From: DSOS01 sp035286585
GTDB lineage: Bacteria > Chloroflexota > Anaerolineae > Anaerolineales > UBA4823
NCBI GenBank assembly: GCA_035286585.1
Contig: DATEDC010000162.1
Location: 1-11,752 of the forward strand
Reading direction: 5' to 3'
Length of the DNA: 11,752 nt
The position numbers and the translations under genes are program-made. Of this stretch, positions 1 through 5,800 are shown piece after piece. How positions within the stretch are numbered: the first letter of the stretch is position 1; every line of letters begins with the position of its first letter. The notes under the pieces were generated by a model. The model was not told the origin of the DNA. It searched no databases and worked only from the letters and a program-made list of their open reading frames with translations.

Positions 1-1
1 C

Positions 2-394
2 ATGGATTCGATCCTGGACGAGAACACCCAGGAGAATCCGGAAGCCCACACCGTGGATGCGGACGATGAGCGCGTCCTCTGGCAAGGGCGCCCGTTCCTG
101 TCTCTGGTCGAATCCTATATCATCACCACCGAACGGGTAAAAATCATCACCGGGCTGGTCTCGCGGCATGTCGAAAATTTCGAGCTGATCCGGGTCCAGG
201 ATCTCGATTTCAAACAGGGGATGAGCGAGCGCATCCTGAATATCGGCGACGTGACCATCCGGGGTCACGACCCCTCCGACCCGGTGGTGGTGCTGCGCAA
301 CGTACACAAGCCGGAAGAGGTGTACGAGACACTACGCAAAGCCTGGCTGGAGGCGCGCAAGCGCTACGGCCTGCAGTTCCGCGAGTTTATGTAA
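2..394 (+). CDS. Small soluble PH-domain protein (bPH_2/DUF304-like)
   Basis: 130 residues if the ATG at base 2 is the start. Only one base precedes it, so an upstream start outside the window cannot be excluded. The core, about residues 24-115, has the layout of bacterial PH domains of the YdbS/YdbT type: an opening 'VLWQGRP', the strand 'YIITTERVKIITGL' (39-52), 'IRVQDLDFKQG' (63-73), 'ILNIGDVTIRG' (78-88), and a final amphipathic helix beginning 'KPEEVYETLRKAW' (103-115). The N-terminal 20 residues are acidic and probably disordered. Unlike YdbS and YdbT there is no membrane segment, so it is probably cytosolic or peripheral. Family members are mostly uncharacterised, and no ligand or partner can be read from the sequence. 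A non-coding gap with repeats follows it. Confidence 0.8.
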   Translation: MDSILDENTQENPEAHTVDADDERVLWQGRPFLSLVESYIITTERVKIITGLVSRHVENFELIRVQDLDFKQGMSERILNIGDVTIRGHDPSDPVVVLRNVHKPEEVYETLRKAWLEARKRYGLQFREFM

Positions 395-404
395 ACCAAC
401 ACGG

Positions 405-497
405 CTGAGCGGAGTGCGCTGCAAGCGCCCGTAGTCGAAGCCTGAGCGGAGTGAAACGGAGTCGAAGGCTCTCTTCGACTGCGCAAGCTCCGCTCAG
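405..497. repeat. Intergenic direct and inverted repeat, CTGAGCGGAG family
   Basis: The 12-mer CTGAGCGGAGTG occurs at 405-416 and again at 442-453. The second copy forms the left arm of a nested hairpin: CTGAGCGGAG (442-451) pairs with CTCCGCTCAG (488-497). Inside it AGTCGAAG (460-467) pairs with CTTCGACT (473-480) around a 5-base loop. No T-run follows, so it is a poor candidate for an intrinsic terminator. The motif type (GAGCGGAGTCGAAGG) resembles short palindromic repeats dispersed between genes in many bacteria. It may be a REP-like element; I cannot count copies elsewhere in the genome. Confidence 0.7.
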
Positions 498-564
498 ATA
501 GACTTCGTTCGCTTTATTTGAAAAACTGCCAGGTAGCTAAACGCCTGCCAGTACCAGTAAAAGC

Positions 565-578
565 GCCAGGCGCCTGGC
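565..578. promoter_or_regulatory. Perfect 14-bp palindrome upstream of the efflux gene
   Basis: GCCAGGCGCCTGGC is its own reverse complement and lies 39 bases before the ATG of the MFS gene. Its position and symmetry would suit a dimeric repressor such as a TetR- or MarR-type regulator of an efflux pump. No regulator gene is adjacent, and in GC-rich DNA such a palindrome can arise by chance. The operator role is therefore only a suggestion. Confidence 0.3.
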
Positions 579-617
579 TTGCAATCCAACGCCGCCTGCG
601 GTGCGTAATTCTGGTCG

Positions 618-1823
618 ATGAAGTTTTTCTTCCGCAAGCCCTCCCTGCTGTTTATTTTTATCACCGTCTTCGTCGATCTGCTCGGCTACGGGATGATGGT
701 GCCGCTGCTGCCCTTCTACGTGCAAAAGCAGCAAGGCGGCGCGGCGATCGTCGGCTCGCTCGGCTCGCTTTACGCCTTGATGCAGCTTCTCAGCGGGCCT
801 ATCCTGGGCGGGCTGTCGGACCGCTACGGGCGGCGACCGGTGCTGTTGATCAGCCTGCTGGGGACCTCGCTGGCTTACCTGCTGCTGGGCGCGGCTGATT
901 CGCTGGGTGGGATTTACCTGGCAATCATGCTGGATGGGATCACGGGCGGCAACCTGACCACCGCCTATGCCTACATCGCCGACGTGACCAGCCGCGAGGA
1001 GCGCTCGCGGGGCATGGGCCTGGTGGGGGCGGCTTTTGGCCTGGGGTTGATGGCGGGACCGGTGCTGGGCGGGTTGCTGAGCGCGTATGGGCTGGGCGTG
1101 CCGGCATTTGCCGCCTCTGCCATCGCCCTGGCGAACGTGATATTCGGCTACTCTGTCCTGCCCGAATCCCTGCCTCCGGAACGGCGCACCGCCGGGGTCT
1201 CTGTGAACCCGTTGAGCTCAGTGATGCAGCTTGGCGGTTTATTTCGCCTGGCCTCCATCCGCATGCTGCTGCTGACGATCTTCACCCTGAACCTGGCGTT
1301 TTCGGGCCTGCAAACCAATTTTCCACTCTACAGCCAGAGGCGCTTCGGTTGGGACGCCACCCTGAATGGCATTTTCTTCGCCTATGTTGGCGCCTGCGCC
1401 GTCCTGGTGCAGGGCGTGGTTTTCCGCGAGCTGCAGCCGAGATTTGGCGAAAAGCGCCTGTCCACCCTCGGGCTGGCCCTGATGGCGGCCGGCCTGGCTG
1501 GCATGGCTGCCGCCCACCAGGCCTGGCTGCTTTACCCGCTGGTCGGCCTGATCGCCCTGGGCAGCGGAATCAGCATCCCGGCCCTGACCGGGCTGGTCTC
1601 GACCCAGGCGCCGGCTGCCATGCAGGGGCGCTTGATGGGCGGGACGCAGGCGCTGCTCAGCCTGACCACCATCATCGGCCCAACCCTGGCAGGGCTGACG
1701 TTCGAGTACATTGCCATCGCCGCGCCGTACTGGCTGGGCAGCCTGCTGTCTGCTCTTGCCTTACTGCTGGCTTACCTGTCGCTGCGGCGCATTCCCCGCC
1801 CCGCTATACAACCTGCTGAATAA
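618..1823 (+). CDS. MFS transporter, TetA-like multidrug or tetracycline efflux type
   Basis: 401 residues with about twelve hydrophobic segments, the usual size for the 12-TM drug:H+ antiporters of the inner membrane. Visible hallmarks are Asp20 in the first segment ('FVDLLGYGMMVPLLPFY', 19-34), motif A in the TM2-TM3 loop ('GGLSDRYGRRP', 64-74), the cytoplasmic sequence 'IADVTSREERSRGMG' (120-134) typical of TetA relatives, and antiporter motif C in TM5 ('GLGLMAGPVLGG', 141-152). It probably exports a small hydrophobic compound by proton antiport; the substrate cannot be told. The ATG at 618 is the first start after an in-frame stop at 606-608 and has no convincing Shine-Dalgarno site. Its 3' end overlaps the convergent glycosyltransferase gene by 20 bp. 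No dedicated regulator is next to it, apart from the palindrome at 565-578. Confidence 0.92.
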   Translation: MKFFFRKPSLLFIFITVFVDLLGYGMMVPLLPFYVQKQQGGAAIVGSLGSLYALMQLLSGPILGGLSDRYGRRPVLLISLLGTSLAYLLLGAADSLGGIYLAIMLDGITGGNLTTAYAYIADVTSREERSRGMGLVGAAFGLGLMAGPVLGGLLSAYGLGVPAFAASAIALANVIFGYSVLPESLPPERRTAGVSVNPLSSVMQLGGLFRLASIRMLLLTIFTLNLAFSGLQTNFPLYSQRRFGWDATLNGIFFAYVGACAVLVQGVVFRELQPRFGEKRLSTLGLALMAAGLAGMAAAHQAWLLYPLVGLIALGSGISIPALTGLVSTQAPAAMQGRLMGGTQALLSLTTIIGPTLAGLTFEYIAIAAPYWLGSLLSALALLLAYLSLRRIPRPAIQPAE

Positions 1824-3075
1824 TCTCCACAGCTCGCTGAACGCCCGTCTCGGCCAGGATTTCTCTGCCCAGGGATTGGGCGCGGAGGCGCATCTCCTCG
1901 TCGCTGGCGACCTGTTCTAGCGCGGGATAAAATCTCTCCATCGTCAGCGCAGGCGTTGGAATAGGGCGTGGTCCCACCCCCAGCTCAGCCAGGCGCTCGC
2001 CCCAAAAGAATTGGTCCGCATATTGGGGGATGACCAGAGCCGGGACGCCAGCCCGCAGCCCCGCCGCGGTGGTCCCGGCGCCGCCGTGGTGTACCAGAGC
2101 TGCCATGCGCGGGAACAGCCAGGCGTGCGGCGCCGCTCCGATCTGAAACAGGGTCTCTGTGGCTGCCGGTTGCGGATCTATCACTCCTTGAAGCGCCAGC
2201 ACGCCGCGCAGCCCGGCTTTTTCCAGCGCCCGCTGGATCAGGCTGATCACCTCGCTGCGGATACGCCTTGCGGTACTGCCAAAGCCGATATAGACCGGCG
2301 CGGCTCCAGCCTGCAAAAAACGTTCCAGCGCCTGGGGGGGCGTCCAGCCTGTTGCTTCGTCCAGGAACCAGTAGCCGGCGACCTGGTGCCAGGCAGGCCA
2401 GTCGGCTGGGCGGGGCACGACCCGGGAGCTGAAGCCATAGATGACTGGCGCTTGCTGGCGGTATACGCGGGCGTAGTATCCCTCCAGCGGCGCTTTCGGC
2501 AAACTGAGCGAGTGGCTTCGCCACCGGTTGACGATCGACTTCCACGGCTGCCAGAGCGCCTGCTCTACGACCACATGGCTCAGGCGGTTATAAACCCGCC
2601 CAAAAGAGCCTCGTAATGGGAGCAAGGCGCTGGGGAAAGCGGATGTGCGGCTGAAGGGCTGTAAGAAGCAGTACAGGCAGGGCGCCTTGAGCGCGGCGGC
2701 AATGTGCTCCCCCCAGATGGTCGCCAGGCCAACGATAACGCCATCCGCCCCCCGGCATGCCTCCCAGGCGCTGCTCAACATGCGCGCGTAGAGCGGGCGC
2801 GCCGCGCGCATAAAACGAAGCGAAGCCCGCAGGCCGCGCCCCCAGCCCCCGGAAAACACCAGGGCGGATTCCCACTCCGGCTGCATCAGCAGCTCACTGG
2901 GATTGCTCTCCAGCAGCGCAAAAGACAGCCTCCGGCTCTCCACGAGCGATCGGAAGCTGGCATGCGTGACCACCCGCACCCGGTAGCCCGTAGACTGCAA
3001 GCCGAGGGCGAGGGCGATAAACGGCTGCACGTCGCCGCGCGTCCCGCTTGCCAACAAGACGATGAGCTTAGGCAT
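1804..3075 (-). CDS. GT1 family glycosyltransferase (sterol/macrolide UDP-glycosyltransferase-like)
   Basis: 423 residues, full length for a GT-B fold enzyme of family GT1. The N-terminal domain opens with 'GTRGDVQPFIALALGL' (11-26), the signature shared by sterol 3-beta-glucosyltransferases and GtfB-type enzymes; Asp15 matches the position used for acceptor activation in Gtf enzymes. The C-terminal domain has the strand 'VYIGFGST' (261-268), 'PHAWLFPRM' (316-324) and the donor-binding block 'HHGGAGTTAAGLRAGVPALV' (329-348) ending in 'PQYADQFFWGERL' (350-362). It should move a sugar from a nucleotide donor to a hydrophobic acceptor such as a sterol, lipid, hopanoid, carotenoid or polyketide; which one is unknown. 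No signal peptide; cytosolic or membrane-associated. It is the last gene of the SDR-unknown-GT unit, 86 bp after the stop of the unknown gene. Its Shine-Dalgarno signal is weak (GAGAG touching the ATG). Confidence 0.9.
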   Translation of the reverse strand: MPKLIVLLASGTRGDVQPFIALALGLQSTGYRVRVVTHASFRSLVESRRLSFALLESNPSELLMQPEWESALVFSGGWGRGLRASLRFMRAARPLYARMLSSAWEACRGADGVIVGLATIWGEHIAAALKAPCLYCFLQPFSRTSAFPSALLPLRGSFGRVYNRLSHVVVEQALWQPWKSIVNRWRSHSLSLPKAPLEGYYARVYRQQAPVIYGFSSRVVPRPADWPAWHQVAGYWFLDEATGWTPPQALERFLQAGAAPVYIGFGSTARRIRSEVISLIQRALEKAGLRGVLALQGVIDPQPAATETLFQIGAAPHAWLFPRMAALVHHGGAGTTAAGLRAGVPALVIPQYADQFFWGERLAELGVGPRPIPTPALTMERFYPALEQVASDEEMRLRAQSLGREILAETGVQRAVEIIQQVV

Positions 3076-3101
3076 CTCTCTGCTGGGCTGCCGGCTCGGG
3101 T

Positions 3102-3161
3102 TCAGCCCTGCTTTACGAACACCAGGAGGCGATACTCGATGACCCCCATGCAGGCGCCCGT
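3102..3161 (-). other. In-frame 19-codon extension after the stop of the 500-residue gene
   Basis: Directly after the TAA at 3162-3164, the same frame stays open for 19 codons to a TGA at 3102-3104 and would encode TGACMGVIEYRLLVFVKQG. The segment 'VIEYRLLVFVK' alternates like a beta strand and looks more like a protein end than random spacer. It could be the ancestral C-terminus cut by a nonsense change, a readthrough tail, a tiny separate ORF (ATG at 3147-3149, 15 codons), or chance. With the extension, the gap to the next gene would shrink from 86 to 26 bases, more typical of this operon. Confidence 0.35.
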
Positions 3162-4664
3162 TTACGCCTCGAGTAGCGCCATCCTGCGGCTTCCATCTGG
3201 CAGGTAGGAGAGCAATCCCTGCGGCACCTTGCTGCTGATCTCCAGGGCGCTCAAATCAATATATTCCCAGATAACCTGGAAAGGCGCTTTGCCAGGGACC
3301 CATTTTTCTGCGATCACCACGCCGTGACCCGGCAGCACGGTGAAGACCACCTGGCGCGGGTCGCCCGGATTCGCCAGCGCTTCCGATTGGGAAAAAGCCG
3401 AGACGATCGCGTTGGCTTGCGCTTCGGTGGCGCAGGAGACCGGATAGTGGTAATAAGGCACTTCCAGGGGCACATGCTCAACGTAGAGTGGGTCGTAGCT
3501 CGTCACGCCGCGGTGACCGTGCAATTTAGAACGCACAACCGGCACCTCCAACTCCTTGTGAGCGCTTTTCCCATTTCCAAGCTGCCAGCCTGGCTCCAGC
3601 TTGATGGTTGGCAGGCTGCCATCCATCTGGATCAGCTCGACGGCCTCGGAGGAGGGCTTGATATTGTTCTTGCCCTTTACATGCCGCACCTGCGCCCCCC
3701 GCCTGTCGGGGCGCACCCCCACGATAACTGACAGGTCATCGTCGCTCAAGTTGTATTTTTGCACCGGGCGGGCGCTGCCGGTCACTGTGGCGATCAGCGC
3801 TCCCAGATCCACGTCCCAGGTGGCGAAACAGCCCTCGCTGTATTGGTTGGCGACCGTTTCGGGCACCGCCGGCACATTCACCAGGTGGGCTACATTCACC
3901 ATTTCGGTGAAAAAATGGCGCAGACCCAGTTGGCGACCCGCCTTCAGCATGGCGGCCGGGGTGCTGAGCGATCTCCATACAGAAACAGGAACTGGCTCTC
4001 CCACGACTTCGTGGTCGGTTACCTCACGCGTGCTGACCGAGGTCACTATTCGCAATACGATATCGTCGTAGAAGGCATCGCCGGCGCTGGCGAGGCTGCG
4101 CGGGTGCGCCCCCACCAGGTCGAAAGTATACGCCTCGATGGGACGCTCATCGCCGACCACCAGCAGGATGCGGACGCTCATGGTTTGCGATTGGAGCAGC
4201 CGCACCAGGGACAGGATGGCGCCGCCCCGCCTCCCTTGCTCGTGAAGCGTCTTATAAGCCTCATACGCCAGCCCAGGGAAAGCGTAATCCGCCGGATCTG
4301 GTCTATCCTTTGCCAGGGCATCCTCGAAATGCCCCAGTATGTGTGCAAATTGATCCGGGGTGATGTGGACGATGGTGAACACGGTGGGGGCCTGCTCCAG
4401 GCGGAAATGTTTGCGGGCGGTGAAGATCGGCGCTCGACGCCAGCTCACCGGTTTGCCATAGGCGGCGGTCGTCAAGAGGATGTCCACGGTTCTCCTGGGA
4501 GTCTCCACGACCGTGTGCCCCCATTTGCGGAAGCAGCTCAATAGCTGGCTGACAAAATCGTCCAGCAATGGTGTGGTAGGTCCGGGGAGATAAGCTGCGG
4601 TGATGTTGCGCAGCCAGGCGTGGACAGCCCTGCTTTGGATTTGTCGACTGAGATCGATCTGCAT
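3162..4664 (-). CDS. Unrecognised 500-residue conserved-looking protein
   Basis: I do not recognise this family. It is a confident gene: the ORF is long, the start has an excellent AAGGAG site six bases upstream, and it follows the SDR gene by 14 bases. There is no signal peptide or membrane helix, so it is probably cytosolic. Motif-like stretches rich in functional residues are 'YSEGCFATWDVDLGALIATV' (275-294), 'LSDDDLSVIVG' (306-316), 'RHVKGKNNIKPSSE' (327-340), 'HGHRGVTSYDPLY' (382-394), 'VPYYHYPVSCATEAQ' (402-416) and 'LPGHGVVIAEKW' (444-455). Clusters of His, Asp, Glu and Cys suggest an enzyme, possibly metal-dependent, but that is a guess. The pattern around 'EGCFATWD' made me think of sugar isomerase C-terminal domains without a firm match. 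Context suggests a shared substrate with the SDR and the glycosyltransferase. Nineteen protein-like in-frame codons follow its TAA stop. Confidence 0.8.
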   Translation of the reverse strand: MQIDLSRQIQSRAVHAWLRNITAAYLPGPTTPLLDDFVSQLLSCFRKWGHTVVETPRRTVDILLTTAAYGKPVSWRRAPIFTARKHFRLEQAPTVFTIVHITPDQFAHILGHFEDALAKDRPDPADYAFPGLAYEAYKTLHEQGRRGGAILSLVRLLQSQTMSVRILLVVGDERPIEAYTFDLVGAHPRSLASAGDAFYDDIVLRIVTSVSTREVTDHEVVGEPVPVSVWRSLSTPAAMLKAGRQLGLRHFFTEMVNVAHLVNVPAVPETVANQYSEGCFATWDVDLGALIATVTGSARPVQKYNLSDDDLSVIVGVRPDRRGAQVRHVKGKNNIKPSSEAVELIQMDGSLPTIKLEPGWQLGNGKSAHKELEVPVVRSKLHGHRGVTSYDPLYVEHVPLEVPYYHYPVSCATEAQANAIVSAFSQSEALANPGDPRQVVFTVLPGHGVVIAEKWVPGKAPFQVIWEYIDLSALEISSKVPQGLLSYLPDGSRRMALLEA

Positions 4665-4670
4665 AGTAGA

Positions 4671-4676
4671 CTCCTT
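4671..4676 (-). promoter_or_regulatory. Ribosome binding site of the 500-residue gene
   Basis: On the minus strand AAGGAG sits six bases before the ATG at 4662-4664 and begins three bases after the SDR stop TGA (4679-4681). This fixes the start of the unknown gene and supports co-translation with the SDR gene. Confidence 0.8.
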
Positions 4677-4678
4677 GA

Positions 4679-5464
4679 TCAGGTTTCCAATCCTTGTAAA
4701 TGAAAAGAGCGCGCTATCAGGTCCCCGAGCCTTGGGCTCAATGCATTCACAATATAGAGCAGTTTTACATAAGGGGGAACATATACTTCTGCCTGGTTCC
4801 GTTCTATCCCCCTGAGGATCGCCTTTGCGACCGCCTGCGGCGAAATTTTCGCCGAAATCCAGGGAACCTTGAGATTCTCGATGAGAGGTGTATCCACCCT
4901 CCCGGGCAGGATCAAGACAACGGCAATACCTTGCTCGCGCAGCTCCTGGCGCATCACCTCCCCTAATCCATTCAAGGCGAACTTTGCCGCCGCATACGGC
5001 GCGTCTGGGCGTATGCCCTTCTTGCCGTTCATGGTGGAAACCAGGACGATGTGACCGGACCGCCTCTCCAGCATATGGGGTAAGGCAGCAAGCACAGCGT
5101 GCAGATGACTGAAGAAATTTACCCGCATGGAAGCCTGGATTACCTCGGCATCCAGTTCGGTCGTCGTCCGGCGGATATATTGCCCGGCGTTGGATACCAG
5201 GATGTCCACCTGACCCCAGCGCGACAGCACCTCCCTAATCAGGTTATCGATCTGAAATGGCTCGGAGACGTCCGTGGGCACGACCAGGGCTTCTCCGTCC
5301 GCTTGGCGAATCTGGGCGGCGACTTCCTCCAGCAGCTCAACGCGGCGCGCGGCCAGGGCGACCTTCGCCCCGCGTTGGGCGAGAGCCAGCGCGGTTGCCC
5401 GGCCGATCCCGCTTGACGCCCCGGTCACAACCGCTATCTTGTCTCGAAACGTAAACTCTCTCAT
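4679..5464 (-). CDS. Short-chain dehydrogenase/reductase (classical SDR)
   Basis: 261 residues, standard for classical SDRs, which oxidise or reduce hydroxyl or carbonyl groups using NAD(P)(H). The cofactor motif 'TGASSGIG' is at 14-21, 'TDV' at 64-66, 'SNAG' (usual NNAG) at 91-94, Asn116, catalytic Ser143, and Tyr157 and Lys161 in 'YAAAK' (157-161), followed by 'PGRVDT' (187-192). The full Asn-Ser-Tyr-Lys tetrad is present, so it should be active. Arg40 and Arg41 after the second strand favour NADP(H). The C-terminal part has a hydrophobic stretch (about 230-243), which hints at membrane contact or a lipid-like substrate. It is the first gene of the minus-strand unit, read from the promoter at 5543-5571, with a leader of about 70 bases and a weak Shine-Dalgarno site. 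Confidence 0.92.
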   Translation of the reverse strand: MREFTFRDKIAVVTGASSGIGRATALALAQRGAKVALAARRVELLEEVAAQIRQADGEALVVPTDVSEPFQIDNLIREVLSRWGQVDILVSNAGQYIRRTTTELDAEVIQASMRVNFFSHLHAVLAALPHMLERRSGHIVLVSTMNGKKGIRPDAPYAAAKFALNGLGEVMRQELREQGIAVVLILPGRVDTPLIENLKVPWISAKISPQAVAKAILRGIERNQAEVYVPPYVKLLYIVNALSPRLGDLIARSFHLQGLET

Positions 5465-5542
5465 CAGCGCTCAACTCGCGGCTTTCCAGTCAGGAGAACC
5501 AGCGACGGAAAAAATTGCTCCAATATCCAGGGTAGCGCGCCT

Positions 5543-5571
5543 ATTATAGCCAATTGGGACTATTTTGCCAA
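5543..5571 (-). promoter_or_regulatory. Sigma70-type promoter for the SDR unit
   Basis: Reading the minus strand, TTGGCA (5566-5571) is followed by a 17-base spacer and a perfect TATAAT (5543-5548). Transcription would start near 5536, giving a leader of about 72 bases before the SDR ATG. The palindrome CCAATTGG lies inside the spacer, where a bound protein would block polymerase. Confidence 0.75.
5550..5558. promoter_or_regulatory. CCAATTGGG, copy 1 (possible operator)
   Basis: The 8-bp palindrome CCAATTGG plus a shared G lies between the -10 and -35 boxes of the minus-strand promoter. The same 9-mer recurs at 5759-5767. It could be a site for a shared dimeric regulator; the shortness of the site keeps this tentative. 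Confidence 0.35.
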
Positions 5572-5701
5572 CCAATAACGAATATGGCAATTTGGATATA
5601 CATGGATCAAAATAGATTATACCTTGATGGTGATATCGTTTCCGGAGACCGCCTGGATAAAACCACGACACAAGTCACCCCCGAAAGCTGATCTAATACC
5701 G

Positions 5702-5730
5702 TTGAATTCAAATCACTCAGTTGCTATAAT
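5702..5730 (+). promoter_or_regulatory. Sigma70-type promoter for malic enzyme and flavoprotein
   Basis: TTGAAT (5702-5707), a 17-base spacer and a perfect TATAAT (5725-5730). The expected transcript start near 5737 gives a leader of about 64 bases before the GTG at 5801. Confidence 0.75.
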
Positions 5731-5758
5731 CTCAATACTATCTTTGTGCAGATTCTCA

Positions 5759-5767
5759 CCAATTGGG
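5759..5767. promoter_or_regulatory. CCAATTGGG, copy 2 (possible operator)
   Basis: Second copy of the 9-mer found in the minus-strand promoter, here about 22 bases downstream of the predicted plus-strand transcript start. A protein bound here could act as a roadblock or loop to copy 1, 209 bases away. Confidence 0.35.
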
Positions 5768-5787
5768 TTTTGCAGTTTGTTGCGACC

Positions 5788-5794
5788 AAGGAGG
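5788..5794 (+). promoter_or_regulatory. Ribosome binding site that sets the malic enzyme start
   Basis: AAGGAGG is followed by six bases (TCCATT) and then GTG at 5801. This near-perfect site rules out the longer reading from an ATG at 5624. A TTG directly after the GTG (5804) is the only close alternative. Confidence 0.85.
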
Positions 5795-5800
5795 TCCATT

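Larger units (their letters stand above)
5465..5800. other. Divergent intergenic region between the SDR unit and malic enzyme
   Basis: About 336 bases, clearly more AT-rich than the genes on either side. It holds two back-to-back sigma70-like promoters (minus 5543-5571, plus 5702-5730), two copies of CCAATTGGG (5550-5558 and 5759-5767), and the inverted pair TTGCCA (5565-5570) and TGGCAA (5585-5590). ORFs can be drawn through it on both strands, but they lack Shine-Dalgarno sites and run through the promoters, so I regard it as non-coding. Confidence 0.75.

Noticed and set aside
442..497. Hairpin as intrinsic terminator of the PH-domain gene
   Set aside because: The stem is not followed by a T-run and contains an internal asymmetric bulge; it fits a dispersed repeat better.
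518..546. TTGAAA at 518-523 as the -35 box of the MFS promoter
   Set aside because: No acceptable -10 box is found 15-19 bases downstream.
3759..4544. 261-codon plus-strand ORF opposite the unknown 500-residue gene
   Set aside because: Shadow composition with many His, Arg and Gly and no ribosome site; the minus-strand gene has a strong ribosome site and operon context.
5471..5671. 66-codon ORF on the minus strand upstream of the SDR gene
   Set aside because: It spans the minus-strand promoter, has no Shine-Dalgarno site and looks like translated intergenic sequence.
5624..5800. N-terminal extension of the malic enzyme from an ATG at 5624
   Set aside because: It would run through the -35/-10 promoter and the AAGGAGG site, has no family resemblance, and the GTG at 5801 has an ideal ribosome site.
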